A stretch of 64,000 nucleotides of DNA from Pedobacter sp. JY14-1 (lineage in GTDB: Bacteria > Bacteroidota > Bacteroidia > Sphingobacteriales > Sphingobacteriaceae): NCBI RefSeq assembly GCF_029269825.1, contig NZ_JARJHU010000003.1, forward strand, positions 62,001-126,000, given 5' to 3'. Under the pieces are notes generated by a model that was given only the letters and a program-made list of their open reading frames with translations, ran no database searches and was not told the origin of the DNA. Shown here in pieces: positions 27,058 to 37,686 of this stretch (within the stretch, counting starts at the first letter, position 1; each line of letters begins with the position of its first letter). The position numbers and the translations under genes are program-made.

Positions 27058-27265
27058 TTAGGAATGGCTGATCAGGCAGGGCATCAAACTCGTCCCGAAT
27101 TTATAGCCGATGAGGTAGCCACCAACCAGGGGCTGTTCCATCGACGCTATTTTCCATCTCAATGCCAAAAAGATGCCCCCGATAAGCCTTGCCCCCTTCC
27201 AGCAAAGGAGCACTGGAATAGTAAAGCCGATGAAGAAACTGGAAGGCCAACCTGAAACAAAAAAA
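27058..27265 (-). pseudogene. Possible remnant of a membrane-protein gene
   Basis: On the minus strand a frame without a start codon in its first two thirds runs to TAA 27058-27060. It encodes about 68 residues with two hydrophobic stretches (SSFFIGFTIPVLLCW and GGYLIGYKFGTSLMPCLIS) joined by a basic segment (LALRWKIASME). This looks like the C-terminal end of a polytopic membrane protein whose front part is missing. The family is not recognised and the frame could be chance, so the call is weak. Confidence 0.25.
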
Positions 27266-27311
27266 ACAGGTCAGGATGAATTTCGGAATTTGGGGCCTAA
27301 CCTGTGTTTTT
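27266..27311. terminator. Hairpin, 9 of 10 bp paired, with T run
   Basis: Arms ACAGGTCAGG (27266-27275) and CCTAACCTGT (27296-27305) flank a 20-base loop; A8 precedes and GTTTTT follows. It could end transcription in either direction between the tRNA region and the PAS sensor gene. Confidence 0.5.
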
Positions 27312-27422
27312 GAACAATGGATGTGTGACGATGATCACCCTGGCGAGGGCAAAACGGTAAGTGTCTCAAAAATATTCTTCGAAGTAAGCGGGAAGCTGAT
27401 ATAGTTCCGCTTCTAGATTGAA

Positions 27423-30400
27423 CTAAGATTCACTCTCCTTGGCGTTTACGGATATAGAATGAATGACTGTATCTAGCTCGATTGCTGATGATTGAATATA
27501 TGCAAGGATCTCGGTTATTTCTTCTGGGTCGGACGTGGTGTTCTTCAAAAGTTCAATTAATCCCATAATACGTGATAACGGTGCCCGTATGGTGTGAGAT
27601 TGCATCCACGCGATATCCCGCAACTGCTGGTTTTGAATCTGAATGGACTCCAGATGACGGATCTGCTTTGTCACATCTACTGCGAGCGCAATTCTTGCTT
27701 TTTTGCCATCAAACTCAATTGCGCTGCTTGTAATTTCAACATTAATTAATTCTCCGTTCTTTTTACGGTGAATGAAGGTACCTGGCTGATAAAAATAGGT
27801 TTTATGATTTGCTTCCTGAATAGCTTCTTCTAAAAGGTGCAACTCTGTTTCTGGCCGGATGTCACGCAAAGTCATCGATAAAAATTCTTCGCGTGAATAG
27901 CCATAGTGATTCACTGCGGCTCTATTGACGTCCAGGTAAGCCAGCGTTTTAGTATCAAACACAAATTTTGGCAGGGGGCTGAGTTGAAACAGATCTGAAT
28001 AATGCCGACGGGAGATTTCAAGTGCTTCAGCTTGCTTTTGAAGTTCTCGCTCTGCTAGCTTACGCTCTGTGATGTCCTTAAAAAAAACTGAAAGGCCTCG
28101 CTCCGACGGGTAGGCGCTGACGTCGTACCATTTATTCAGGGCGGCATACCGGTCTTCAAAATGCCTGGATTCTCCAGTTAGTAAGGCTTCATTGTACTGG
28201 TGGTAGGAGATCGAACCGACAGCCGTCTCAAAAACCTCCCATAGATTTTTGCCGATGATCTCGTTTTTAGATTTTTGCAACACCTGCTCTGCTTCATGGT
28301 TCCAATACTGAATAATCCATTCCCGGTCAACGGAGAAAAAGGCATCTCCTATGCTTTCCAGGATGGAGTTTCTTTCGGACAGCAGGAGTGTCGCCGCTTG
28401 CTACGCACGTTTGCGGGCATCAATATCCTGGACGGACCCATAAATACGGATACATTTTTTGGCATCAAATTCTCCCTCACCCAAAATTCGCACCCATCGG
28501 TGCTGATGTTTTCCCGAGCTTATTTCAAACTCCAAATCAAATGCAGGTCCGCCTTCACTGGCCGCAACCAGCGCAGAATCCATTTTTTCCCAATCGGCAG
28601 GTTTAAACAGCGAAGAAATGGTGTTCCGGAACGGTCTGAAATCCGGGGGGACCTCCATGATATCAGCGGTTATATCCGACCAAAATATTTCACCGGTTTC
28701 CAGGTTGATTTCCCACGAGCCGATGCGGGCCAGTTCACTCGCCTTGTGAAGCAACTGTTCCAGACTTTTTTTGTCGGAAATGTTTTTGGCCACACAAAAC
28801 AAAATGTCTTTTTCATTGCCCTTTGCGGCTGTCCAGGCCAGTTCGACAATACTGCCATTTCGGGCTCGGTAGCGGTTTTCAAAATACAATGAACTCAATT
28901 CACCGGTGATAAACTTGCCCATCCGCTCCTGACTGTCCGCCAGATCTTCTGGGTGTACAAGCGCATCAACCTTCAGGCCTAACAGTTCGGATTCACTGTA
29001 ACCTAGCAAAGTGCACATGGCGGGGTTGACCTTTTTGAAATAGCGGTCCGTGCCGACGATACAAATGATATCAGGAGCGGCTTCAAAAATATCATGCAAA
29101 TCGTTTTCCAGCTGCCGCCTTGAAATCGCCGACCCAAGATGGTCTCCCAGCCTTGCTAATAATACATCACTCAAGTGCGCTGGCCGCTCTGCCCGGATTT
29201 GGCCTAGTAACAATACGCCGACTAACTGGCTATTATGGCGGAGCGGCACACCAAAGGCTGAGGAAAGGCATGCGTTTGCTGCCGCTTCTTGCCGCAAAAA
29301 ATCTGGATGATTTTTGAGATCTGTCCAAAATTCAATTTTTCCCCTTGCCCATGTTCGTCCAGGTAGTCCTTCACCACGTTCCAACTGATTAAAATCTGGT
29401 CGCTCTTTAAAAAAGCCTGATGTCAGTTCATCTTTGGCCTTTTGTGCGCTTAATATTATTTGCTGCCCGTTTCTTTCAACTAACCAGGTTTCAGCCAGAC
29501 AAATGCTATTGTTAACCGTTATAATCTTTTGCATTACCTGCTGCATTAGTTCTGTCAGCGCCGAGGACTGCTCAAAAATTTTACTGATATCCGCTAGTAG
29601 TGCTTTTTGCTCTTCCTCTCTTTTTCGCCAGCTGATATCGCTGATGAATATGGAGAGTCCCTTTTCGTTGGGATAAATGTGGTTTTCTTGCCAGAGATTT
29701 AACGGGGCATAATAATCTTCATTGGTTACTGGCACGCCCGTCCTCCTCGCTTCTTCGATAGCACTCCAAGTGCTGGATCCTATCGCTTCGGGAAACAGGT
29801 CCCAGATTTTTTTACCGGACATAGCTGCTGGAGAAAGGCCAACCATCTCGGAAGTCCGCTGGTTAACATAAGTATAACGCAACTCTTGATCCAGGGCAAT
29901 AAACCCGTCATTGATGCTTTCCAGCAAATTGCCTATTTGGATATTCTTTTCAATTAGTTCCTGTTTTGCCTGTTTAGCTTCGGTGCGATCGAATCGTATG
30001 GATACATATTGATAAGGCTTGCCATGTTGGTTAAGAAAAGGTATAATAGTCGTATCCACCCAATAGTGGCTTCCGTCTTTGCGGCGGTTACAAAAATCGC
30101 CCTTCCAGACCTTGCCGCCAGCTATTGTTCTCCACATCTCCTTAATAAATGACTTATCATGATACCCCGAGTTGAGGAGACGATGATCCTTTCCGATTAG
30201 TTCTTTTTCGCTATATCCTGAAATCTTGGAAAAGTTTTTATTTGCATGTCGGATAATGCCTTTTTGATCTGTTATTGCCACAATGGCTGCGACATCCAGT
30301 GCGTACTTATAAGCTGATAGCTCTTCAATAGTTTGCTTTAGTGTGTCTTCTGTATGCTGGCGTTCAGTAATATCATGAAAATTCAAAACCAAGGCTCTGA

Positions 30401-31115
30401 TTTTTGGCTCGTCCAGCCAATTGGTAAAAATACCTTCCAGGTCTATAAAATGGCCTAAGTAGTGGCGGGTCTTTAGCCGGCAAGTAACCGATTCACCTGG
30501 ATGCTGTAATAAATTGTCGAGCATTGTCTTTATCCGCACCTGATCACCCGGATGAACAATGTCATTAAATGTGAGATCCGTTCGACCTTGATCGTTGAAG
30601 CCGGTAATGCGGGCCGCTGAGGGGCTGCGATAAATGAAGTTGAGATTCGCATCAAATAGAGTGATTCCTGAATAACTATACTCGATCAATTGCTGAAACA
30701 GGCTTGGCTGTTCTATATGTTTTATTGTATTGCTGAAATTATGGGCAATTTTTTTTGTATACGCGAGGCTTCGGGCCATTAATGCGAAACCTTGTAGTTC
30801 ACCGGTTTCATAAATGGATTGAAATGTCAAGTAAGCTGGAAAAATTGACCCATCCCTGCGTTTAACATCATGTTCAAAGGAAACATGGCCATCTGCAAAA
30901 GCCTGATCAAGATAAGTAGTTGGGTTCAGCCCATTAAGAAGCTCCGAAACATGAAGTCCTGCACTTTCCTCCGCTGAATATTGATAAAAATTACTCGCCC
31001 CCTTATTCCAACTGCGGATAATACCTGAAGAATCTGTAAGGCAGATAGCCTGATCTCCAACTCCGGAACTTAAGAGATCCAGCAGCTGAATAAAGACCTC
31101 GGAATTCAGATTCAT
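27423..31115 (-). pseudogene. Multi-PAS/GAF sensor with HisKA end, split by in-frame amber codon at 28401-28403
   Basis: One continuous frame of 1230 codons runs from ATG 31115 to 27423 and is broken only by TAG at 28401-28403. Before the stop are 904 residues: at least four PAS domains, a GAF domain (about 500-660, FEQSSALTELMQQVMQKI then AFGVPLRHNSQLVGVLLLGQ), and two more PAS domains. After it, in the same frame, come a coiled linker (QAATLLLSERNSILES), two PAS domains (27423-28350) and a HisKA-like helix (MQSHTIRAPLSRIMGLIELL) with no ATPase domain behind it, as in many PAS proteins of this phylum. The sequence KRA-stop-QAATLL suggests a CAG-to-TAG change. Whether both halves are made is unknown. 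Confidence 0.85.
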
Positions 31116-31580
31116 AATATTTGGTTGGAATAGCGTTAATTTTTAGTTTGTTCTCTAAATCTAAGTAATGACGGCCGATAAAACAAGAGCAAATCTTTAA
31201 CTGTAAAATTATGTTAATCATTTAACCACATGTCAGCCCTGATGGGGCTATAAAAATCGGTAACCCATCCGCCAGCAAGTCGAAACAGAACTGCACTAGA
31301 GATTCAACAGGTAAAATATTGACAGATGTCAAGATACCATAGCCTTAGCGAAACGGCCAAGAATAATATATTGGCTAAGGATTTATGCGGAAGCAGTATT
31401 TTCAGCCAAAAGCTCTTGAGAATGCAATGATCTATTCACGCTGTATTATTATTCCGGGGAGTGCAGTTTTACAGTAGACAATCTGCTGGAATCTATATTT
31501 GCGTATATTGCGAAAAGTTCTGAAAAGGAACTGTATGCTTATGAAGCACAACCTCATTAACAGCGATCACCAAAAATAAA
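31116..31580. other. Divergent intergenic region, 465 bp
   Basis: It separates the PAS sensor gene (minus strand) from the sigma-54-type response regulator (plus strand). A short hairpin AGCCC-TGATG-GGGCT lies at 31235-31249. No convincing -33/-7 promoter pair, sigma-54 site or small gene is seen. Confidence 0.5.
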
Positions 31581-32921
31581 ATGACTATGCAAGACAGTGT
31601 GCTGATCATTGATGATGAAAAAAAACTATGCAGCCTGCTGGCCAGGATTATCGGACTGGAAGGTTTCCGCGTCTTTCAGGCCTATACTGGTAAAGAGGGG
31701 TTGAAAATATTGAAATCTGAAGAAATCATGGTCGTGGTGAGTGATGTGAAACTTCCGGACTTTAATGGTGTTGAACTGGTCAAGGAAATCAAAAAAATAC
31801 GGCCTAGTGCCGAGGTGATCAACCTCACCGCCTTCGGGACAATTTCGGATGGCGTGATGGCCATTCGCAATGGAGCCTTTGATTATATCACCAAGGGTGA
31901 TGATAATGAGAAGATCATCCCATTGGTCTACAAAGCGATGGAACGGGCCAAACTCAACGTCAGGGTAAACAACCTGGAAAACCGGATCAACCGTCGGTAC
32001 AACTTTGACTCCATTTTAGGGAAGTCCAAGGCCATAAAGGAAGCGGTTGCCCTTGCGCAAAAAGTCGCGGGTACGACTACAACCGTGCTGCTTTTAGGGG
32101 AGACAGGGACAGGTAAAGAGGTATTTGCACAGGCCATCCACTATGAAAGCCCCAGGAAATCAAAACCTTTTGTGGCGGTCAACTGTAGTGGTTTTAGCCC
32201 TGAACTGTTAGAAAGTGAACTTTTTGGATATAAATCCGGTGCTTTTACCGGGGCGATTAAGGATAAGAAAGGTTTACTGGAAGAGGCCAATGAGGGTACA
32301 ATCTTCCTGGACGAAATTGGCGAGATGAACCTTGATCTGCAAGCCAAACTGCTCAGGGTCCTGGAAAGCCAGACCTATATCAAAGTGGGTGATACCCAAA
32401 CCAGCCAGGTAAATGTGAGGATCATTGCTGCGACTAACCGCGATCTGAAAGCGGAATCCGAAGCCGGAAAATTCCGGCTCGACCTTTTTTACAGGCTATC
32501 GGTGTTTTCCATCCAGTTGCCACCCTTGTCTCATAGACGTGAGGATATTTTACCCATTGCTATGCACTACCTTAAGGAGTTTGCAGCTAAGGTCAATAAG
32601 CCTGGATTTACGTTGGATAAAGAAGTTTCCAGGCTGCTCACTGAGCACAGTTGGAAAGGAAACATCAGGGAACTCAAAAACGTAATGGAGCGGGTTGTTA
32701 TCCTGGCTGACGGGGATGAGATCAGTTCCAATCTGCTGCCCTTTGAATTCCACGACCCGGTCCCAAGTAAAGATTCACTGAACATGCAGGATGTGGAGAA
32801 GCAGCACATCATCAAGGTACTGAAATATACACGCGGTAACAAAACGGAAACCTCCAGGCTACTGGGAATAGGTCTGACCACTTTGTACCGAAAGATTGAA
32901 GAATTTCAAATAGAAGCCTGA
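31581..32921 (+). CDS. Sigma-54-dependent response regulator (NtrC family), likely regulator of kdp
   Basis: A three-domain activator of 446 aa. The receiver domain (about 5-120) has the acidic pair D13/D14 area (LIIDDEKK), the phospho-acceptor D55 in VVSDVKLPD, and K106 region in YITKGDDNE. The AAA+ sigma-54 activation domain (about 143-375) has Walker A GETGTGKE, GAFTGA at 220-225 (sigma-54 contact) and Walker B IFLDEIGEM. The C-terminal Fis-type HTH (about 410-445, GNKTETSRLLGIGLTTLYRKI) binds DNA. The start may be ATG 31581 or 31587. It lies directly upstream of kdpFABC on the same strand with a terminator between, and the histidine kinase at the end of the kdp operon has no other regulator, so the two probably pair. 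Confidence 0.92.
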   Translation: MTMQDSVLIIDDEKKLCSLLARIIGLEGFRVFQAYTGKEGLKILKSEEIMVVVSDVKLPDFNGVELVKEIKKIRPSAEVINLTAFGTISDGVMAIRNGAFDYITKGDDNEKIIPLVYKAMERAKLNVRVNNLENRINRRYNFDSILGKSKAIKEAVALAQKVAGTTTTVLLLGETGTGKEVFAQAIHYESPRKSKPFVAVNCSGFSPELLESELFGYKSGAFTGAIKDKKGLLEEANEGTIFLDEIGEMNLDLQAKLLRVLESQTYIKVGDTQTSQVNVRIIAATNRDLKAESEAGKFRLDLFYRLSVFSIQLPPLSHRREDILPIAMHYLKEFAAKVNKPGFTLDKEVSRLLTEHSWKGNIRELKNVMERVVILADGDEISSNLLPFEFHDPVPSKDSLNMQDVEKQHIIKVLKYTRGNKTETSRLLGIGLTTLYRKIEEFQIEA

Positions 32922-32966
32922 CACGGGTAGGCTGAAGCAAGTCTTTGCCACAAGCATCCGGATATG

Positions 32967-32998
32967 AAAAAACCCTTCCAAAATGGAAGGGTTTTTTT
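32967..32998 (+). terminator. Intrinsic terminator of response-regulator gene
   Basis: Perfect 14-bp stem AAAAAACCCTTCCA (32967-32980) with 32984-32997, loop AAA, and a run of seven T. It separates the regulator from the kdp promoter region. Confidence 0.92.
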
Positions 32999-33076
32999 GT
33001 TAAAAAATTGGCTGATTTTATTTTTTAGTCTCTTAAGTTGTTGTTTTTCAGTGGATTATTATTCTTTTTTAAAACA

Positions 33077-33093
33077 TGGCATCCGGATTGGCA
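33077..33093 (+). promoter_or_regulatory. Sigma-54-like promoter upstream of kdpF
   Basis: TGGCATCCGGATTGGCA resembles the -24/-12 consensus TGGCAC-N5-TTGCA. The -24 half is nearly perfect; the -12 half reads TTGGCA, so GG and GC are 11 bp apart where 10 is usual. Transcription would begin about 15 bp before the 27-codon ORF that precedes kdpF. The sigma-54 activator encoded next door makes the match more credible. The palindrome ATCCGGAT sits in the spacer and recurs at 32956-32963. Confidence 0.45.
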
Positions 33094-33118
33094 TAGGCAA
33101 CTCAAAAATATAGATATC

Positions 33119-33202
33119 ATGTTAACAATCGTACTCTTTCTAACCCTGCTGTTGCTGTGCCGGGTAGTTTACAAATCAATCGACTGGTTCGAAAAAATCT
33201 AA
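33119..33202 (+). CDS. 27-residue membrane peptide upstream of kdpF
   Basis: ATG 33119 to TAA 33202 encodes a peptide with one hydrophobic helix (TIVLFLTLLLLCRVVY) and a charged amphipathic end (KSIDWFEKI). It ends 5 bp before kdpF and lies after the candidate sigma-54 promoter. Its design (one membrane helix, short polar tail) resembles KdpF, but its sequence differs from it. It may be a second small Kdp subunit or a leader peptide. No function is known to me. Confidence 0.5.
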   Translation: MLTIVLFLTLLLLCRVVYKSIDWFEKI

Positions 33203-33207
33203 AAATT

Positions 33208-33285
33208 ATGATCGCATTATTCATTATCGCCATCGCCGTATTCATTTACATGGTTTACGTGCTGGTCAAACCTGAAAAATTTTAA
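33208..33285 (+). CDS. kdpF: KdpF, small subunit of potassium-transporting ATPase
   Basis: This 25-residue peptide (MIALFIIAIAVFIYMVYVLV, then KPEKF) has a single membrane helix and the YVLVKPEKF end that matches the Y-L-P-E-F pattern of KdpF. KdpF stabilises the KdpABC complex in the inner membrane. It ends 9 bp before kdpA, so the genes are co-transcribed. Confidence 0.85.
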   Translation: MIALFIIAIAVFIYMVYVLVKPEKF

Positions 33286-33294
33286 TCAAACAAA

Positions 33295-35013
33295 ATGAAC
33301 ACTGAATTACTTGGAATCATAGCTACCTACCTGCTTACGCTGGTTATCGCTATTCCGTTGGGCAGATACCTGGCGAAGGTATTTGCCGGAGAGAAAGTCT
33401 GGACGGACTTTTTAAAACCTCTGGAATCCGGGATTTTTAAGCTATCCGGGATCAACGCTAAAGAGGAAATGAACTGGAAGCAGCACATGAAAGCATTGCT
33501 GACCATCAACCTGGTTTGGTTGGTTTACGGTTTTTTTGTACTCATCTACCAGGACAAACTGCCGCTGAACCCTGACGGCAACCCTGGCATGTCGCCGGAT
33601 CTGTCTTTTAACACCATCATCAGCTTCGTGGTCAATTGCGACCTGCAGCACTATTCGGGTGAAAGTGGGGTTACTTACCTGACTCAGCACGTCGTGATGA
33701 TGTTTCTCATGTTCGTCAGTTGTGCTACCGGCATTGCTGCCGCAGTGGTGTTCTTTAAGGCGTTCCGGGATAAGACAACAGAGAGACTTGGCAATTTCTG
33801 GGATTTTTTCGTGAAATCTATTACCAGATTGTTGTTACCACTCTCATTGGTAGTGGCATTAATTCTGACCTTTAATGGAACGCCTGCCAGCTATGAAGGA
33901 AAAGATCAGTTCATATCGCTTCAGGGCGATACGGTGAATGTGTCAAGAGGTCCGGCGGCCGGTATGATTGCCATCAAACATTTGGGTACCAATGGTGGTG
34001 GCTGGTTCGGTGCCAACTCTTCCCATCCGCTTGAAAATCCCAATTACATCACCAACTCGGTAGAGCTGATCGCCCAGGTCATTATTCCGATTGCCATGGT
34101 GATCGCCTTCGGAATCTTTATCAGGCGCAGAAAGCTGAGCTGGGTCATTTTTGGTGTGATGACTATCGGTATGCTCCTGTTACTTATTTCAACAGTCAGT
34201 TCAGAACTTGGCGGTAATCCTGCTTTGTCCAAAATGGGGATTTCTCAAACTACCGGAGCCATGGAAGGTAAGGAAGTCCGCTTCGGCCCTGCCATATCCG
34301 GTTATTGGAGTACAGTGACCACGATCATATCTACAGGATCGGTTAACAGTATGCACGACAGCACCATGCCGCTGACCGGGGCATGGCAGCTGCTGGGTAT
34401 GATGATCAACTCCTTTTATGGAGGTTGCGGGGTTGGTATATTGAATTACTTCATCTACCTTATTATCGCGGTATTTATTTCCGGGCTGATGGTTGGACGT
34501 ACGCCTGAGTTCCTCGGACATAAAGTTGAAGCGAGGGAAGTTAAAATCGCTGCCCTGATTACACTTTTAAGTCCATTCCTGATATTAGCCGGAACAGCCG
34601 TTGCCAGTTACGTATTTACAGCACATGGCGACGCAGATTGGGCAGTACAGCCTAAAAACTGGCTGAACAATCCGGGCTTCCACGGTTTCTCTGAGATGCT
34701 GTACGAAGTGACCTCCTCCAATGCCAACAACGGTTCGGGTTTTGAAGGTTTGGGTGATAATAATATTCTTTGGAACGTGCTAACCGGATTTGTTTTACTA
34801 TTGGGCCGCTTTCTGCCAATCATTGGCCCGGTTGCTATCGCAGGTTTGTTAGGATCTAAAAAATATATTCCGGAATCTGCAGGTACCTTGAAAACAGACA
34901 CGCTGACTTTTGGTCTGATGACTTTTGCAGTAATCATTGTTCTGAACGCACTTTCTTATTTCCCTGCACTGGCCTTAGGACCATTGGCAGAATATTTTAC
35001 CATGCTTAAATAA
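33295..35013 (+). CDS. kdpA: KdpA, potassium-binding and channel subunit
   Basis: The 572-aa polytopic protein has about ten membrane helices and the family signature [22 protein letters not shown] (about 222-243), which includes one selectivity loop; other loops read [17 protein letters not shown] and [12 protein letters not shown]. KdpA belongs to the superfamily of potassium transporters and selects K+ before passing it to KdpB. It is the first large gene of the kdp operon, 17 bp before kdpB. Confidence 0.98.
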   Translation: MNTELLGIIATYLLTLVIAIPLGRYLAKVFAGEKVWTDFLKPLESGIFKLSGINAKEEMNWKQHMKALLTINLVWLVYGFFVLIYQDKLPLNPDGNPGMSPDLSFNTIISFVVNCDLQHYSGESGVTYLTQHVVMMFLMFVSCATGIAAAVVFFKAFRDKTTERLGNFWDFFVKSITRLLLPLSLVVALILTFNGTPASYEGKDQFISLQGDTVNVSRGPAAGMIAIKHLGTNGGGWFGANSSHPLENPNYITNSVELIAQVIIPIAMVIAFGIFIRRRKLSWVIFGVMTIGMLLLLISTVSSELGGNPALSKMGISQTTGAMEGKEVRFGPAISGYWSTVTTIISTGSVNSMHDSTMPLTGAWQLLGMMINSFYGGCGVGILNYFIYLIIAVFISGLMVGRTPEFLGHKVEAREVKIAALITLLSPFLILAGTAVASYVFTAHGDADWAVQPKNWLNNPGFHGFSEMLYEVTSSNANNGSGFEGLGDNNILWNVLTGFVLLLGRFLPIIGPVAIAGLLGSKKYIPESAGTLKTDTLTFGLMTFAVIIVLNALSYFPALALGPLAEYFTMLK

Positions 35014-35030
35014 TCATTAAATACATTCAG

Positions 35031-37061
35031 ATGAAAACATCATCAAATAAATTATTTGAACCTGCTTTAGTGCAAACTGCGCTGAAACAGTCCTTCATCA
35101 AGCTTGATCCCCGGGTAATGATTAAAAATCCGGTGATGTTTACCGTGGAGATCGGCACGTTGATTATGGCCTATGTTACGGTCTACTCCATCAGCAATCA
35201 GGGACAGGGCTCTCCAACATATAACTTCATCATTTTTCTCATCCTGCTGCTGACCGTTCTTTTCGCAAATTTTGCTGAGGCAATTGCTGAAGCCAGGGGC
35301 AAAGCGCAAGCAGATTCCCTGAGGAAAACCAGGGAAGAAACGCCTGCAAAAGTAGTGCTTGCCGACGGAAAGATGGAAATCCGCTCGTCTTCTTTACTTA
35401 AAAAAGGCGAAGTGTTTGTATGCGAGGCCGGGGATATCATACCTACCGATGGAGAAATCATTGAGGGTATTGCTACCATCGATGAGTCTGCCATTACCGG
35501 CGAGTCTGCTCCGGTGATCAGGGAATCAGGGGGCGACAAATCCTCTGTGACAGGTGGAACGAAAGTGCTGTCAGACCGTATCAAGGTTCAGGTCAATACC
35601 CAGCCTGGAGAAAGCTTTCTGGATAAAATGATCGCCCTGGTAGAAGGCGCTTCACGCCAGAAAACTCCGAACGAGATTGCCCTGACCATCTTGCTGGCAA
35701 GTTTCACCCTGGTATTTATCATCGTATGCGTTACCTTAAAACCTTTCGCGGATTACGCGAATACTGCAATTACGATTGCGGCATTAATTTCCCTTTTTGT
35801 TTGCCTGATCCCTACTACGATTGGTGGTCTGCTTTCGGCAATTGGTATCGCTGGTATGGATCGGGCATTACGTGCCAATGTCATCACCAAATCCGGTAAA
35901 GCAGTGGAAACAGCAGGAGATATCGATGTGCTCTTGCTGGACAAAACCGGGACCATTACCATTGGTAACCGTAAAGCTACCGGTTTTTATCCAGCGCCGG
36001 GAGTGGAAATGAGAGCTTTCATCGAAGCCTGCGTGATGAGTTCGCTGGCTGACGAAACCCCTGAAGGTAAGTCTATCTTAGAACTTGCCGGCGAGCAAGG
36101 CCATAAGATTCAGGCCGCCCCTGCCGGATCGACGTTCATTAAATTTACCGCAGAAACCAGATCCAGCGGGCTGGATACCACAGATGGCGTAAGAACCCGC
36201 AAAGGTGCTTTTGATTCCATCAGAAACATGGTATTGAAAGCCGGAAACCCATTTCCTTCAGAGATTGAAGAACAGGTTAAAAAGATCTCCGGCAATGGCG
36301 GTACACCGCTGGTCGTATCGGTGAACGAAAAAACCATGGGTGTCATTGAATTGCAGGACGTCATTAAACCTGGTATCAGCGAACGCTTTGAGCGCCTGAG
36401 AAAAATGGGCGTAAAAACGGTAATGGTGACCGGTGACAATCTGCTTACTGCCAAATTCATTGCAGAAAAAGCCGGAGTAGACGATTTCATCGCTGAAGCC
36501 AAGCCTGAAGATAAAATGAATTACATCAAAGAGGAACAGCAGCAGGGTAAATTGGTCGCCATGATGGGCGACGGTACCAACGATGCACCGGCGCTTGCCC
36601 AAGCTGATGTTGGTGTGGCCATGAACAGTGGTACACAAGCAGCCAAAGAAGCTGGTAACATGGTAGATCTGGACAATGACCCTACCAAGCTCATTGAGAT
36701 CGTGGAGATCGGTAAGCAACTTTTGATCACCCGTGGTACGCTCACGACCTTTTCCATTGCCAACGACGTCGCCAAATACTTCGCCATTGTACCGGCATTG
36801 TTCATTGCATCAATACCGGCACTGCAGCGCCTCAACATCATGGGCCTGCATAGTCCTGAGAGCGCAATTCTTTCGGCCGTAATCTTCAACGCGATCATTA
36901 TTCCAATTCTGATCCCGCTGGCACTCAAAGGCGTGGAATACAAACCCATCGGCGCCAGCGCCCTGCTTCGCAGAAACCTGCTCATTTACGGTTTGGGCGG
37001 GGTGATCGCACCGTTTATTGGGATCAAAATAATCGACTTACTGGTAGGCTTATTTGTATAA
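35031..37061 (+). CDS. kdpB: KdpB, P-type ATPase subunit
   Basis: At 676 aa this is a full-length KdpB. The phosphorylated aspartate is D304 in LLDKTGTIT; the actuator loop TGES lies at about 160 (AITGESAP), the nucleotide-binding KGAF near 388, and the hinge [12 protein letters not shown] near 508. Membrane helices lie at the start (about 30-75), middle (about 220-270) and end. It hydrolyses ATP to drive K+ uptake through KdpA at low external K+. Both neighbours are Kdp subunits in the standard order. Confidence 0.98.
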   Translation: MKTSSNKLFEPALVQTALKQSFIKLDPRVMIKNPVMFTVEIGTLIMAYVTVYSISNQGQGSPTYNFIIFLILLLTVLFANFAEAIAEARGKAQADSLRKTREETPAKVVLADGKMEIRSSSLLKKGEVFVCEAGDIIPTDGEIIEGIATIDESAITGESAPVIRESGGDKSSVTGGTKVLSDRIKVQVNTQPGESFLDKMIALVEGASRQKTPNEIALTILLASFTLVFIIVCVTLKPFADYANTAITIAALISLFVCLIPTTIGGLLSAIGIAGMDRALRANVITKSGKAVETAGDIDVLLLDKTGTITIGNRKATGFYPAPGVEMRAFIEACVMSSLADETPEGKSILELAGEQGHKIQAAPAGSTFIKFTAETRSSGLDTTDGVRTRKGAFDSIRNMVLKAGNPFPSEIEEQVKKISGNGGTPLVVSVNEKTMGVIELQDVIKPGISERFERLRKMGVKTVMVTGDNLLTAKFIAEKAGVDDFIAEAKPEDKMNYIKEEQQQGKLVAMMGDGTNDAPALAQADVGVAMNSGTQAAKEAGNMVDLDNDPTKLIEIVEIGKQLLITRGTLTTFSIANDVAKYFAIVPALFIASIPALQRLNIMGLHSPESAILSAVIFNAIIIPILIPLALKGVEYKPIGASALLRRNLLIYGLGGVIAPFIGIKIIDLLVGLFV

Positions 37062-37084
37062 GCAATCTGAAAAAATAGGAAATC

Positions 37085-37651
37085 ATGAAAAAATACATTT
37101 TACAATCTATACGCTTAACTGCAGTGTTAATGGTATTGCTTTGCGTTATCTATCCGCTAATCGTTGCTTTTGCAGGAGGCTTCGCTGAAGGTAATGGCGG
37201 TGGTGAAAAACTCACTAAAAACGGGAAAGTGGTGGGTTATGCCCTGCTCGGCCAGTCTTTCACCAAACCGGAATATTTCTGGGGCAGGCCATCTGCTGTT
37301 GGATACAATGCAGCAGGATCGGCAGGATCGAACAAAGGCCCGTCAAACCCCGATTATTTGCAACAGGTTTCCGACCGGATCGACACCCTGTTGAAATACA
37401 ATCCAACCATTAAAAAAGCGGATATCCCGGCTGATATGGTTACTGCATCCGGAAGCGGACTCGATCCCAATATTTCAGAGCAAGGGGCTATCATACAAAT
37501 CAGAAGAGTAGCGGCTGCAAGAAATTTAGACGAAAAAACAGTGGTGGAACTGGTAGTTAAAAACACGCAGGGCCCACTATGGGGTATGTTTGGTCCAACT
37601 TCAGTTAACGTGTTGAAGCTCAACCTTGCCTTAGACGAATTAAAAAAATAG
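37085..37651 (+). CDS. kdpC: KdpC, auxiliary subunit of the Kdp ATPase
   Basis: A 188-aa protein with one N-terminal membrane helix (about 8-30) and a periplasmic domain. The family blocks GQSFTKPEYFWGRPSAVGYN and SGSGLDPNISEQGA are present. KdpC stabilises the complex and raises K+ affinity. It follows kdpB by 23 bp. Confidence 0.97.
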   Translation: MKKYILQSIRLTAVLMVLLCVIYPLIVAFAGGFAEGNGGGEKLTKNGKVVGYALLGQSFTKPEYFWGRPSAVGYNAAGSAGSNKGPSNPDYLQQVSDRIDTLLKYNPTIKKADIPADMVTASGSGLDPNISEQGAIIQIRRVAAARNLDEKTVVELVVKNTQGPLWGMFGPTSVNVLKLNLALDELKK

Positions 37652-37686
37652 AGAAGTTCATTTACAGAATGATAATTACGATATAT

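Noticed and set aside
27064..27255. Plus-strand frame of 63 codons after tRNA-Arg
   Set aside because: Composition is odd (P, H, E, Q-rich) and it begins inside the tail of the tRNA terminator; the opposite strand reads more naturally as membrane protein.
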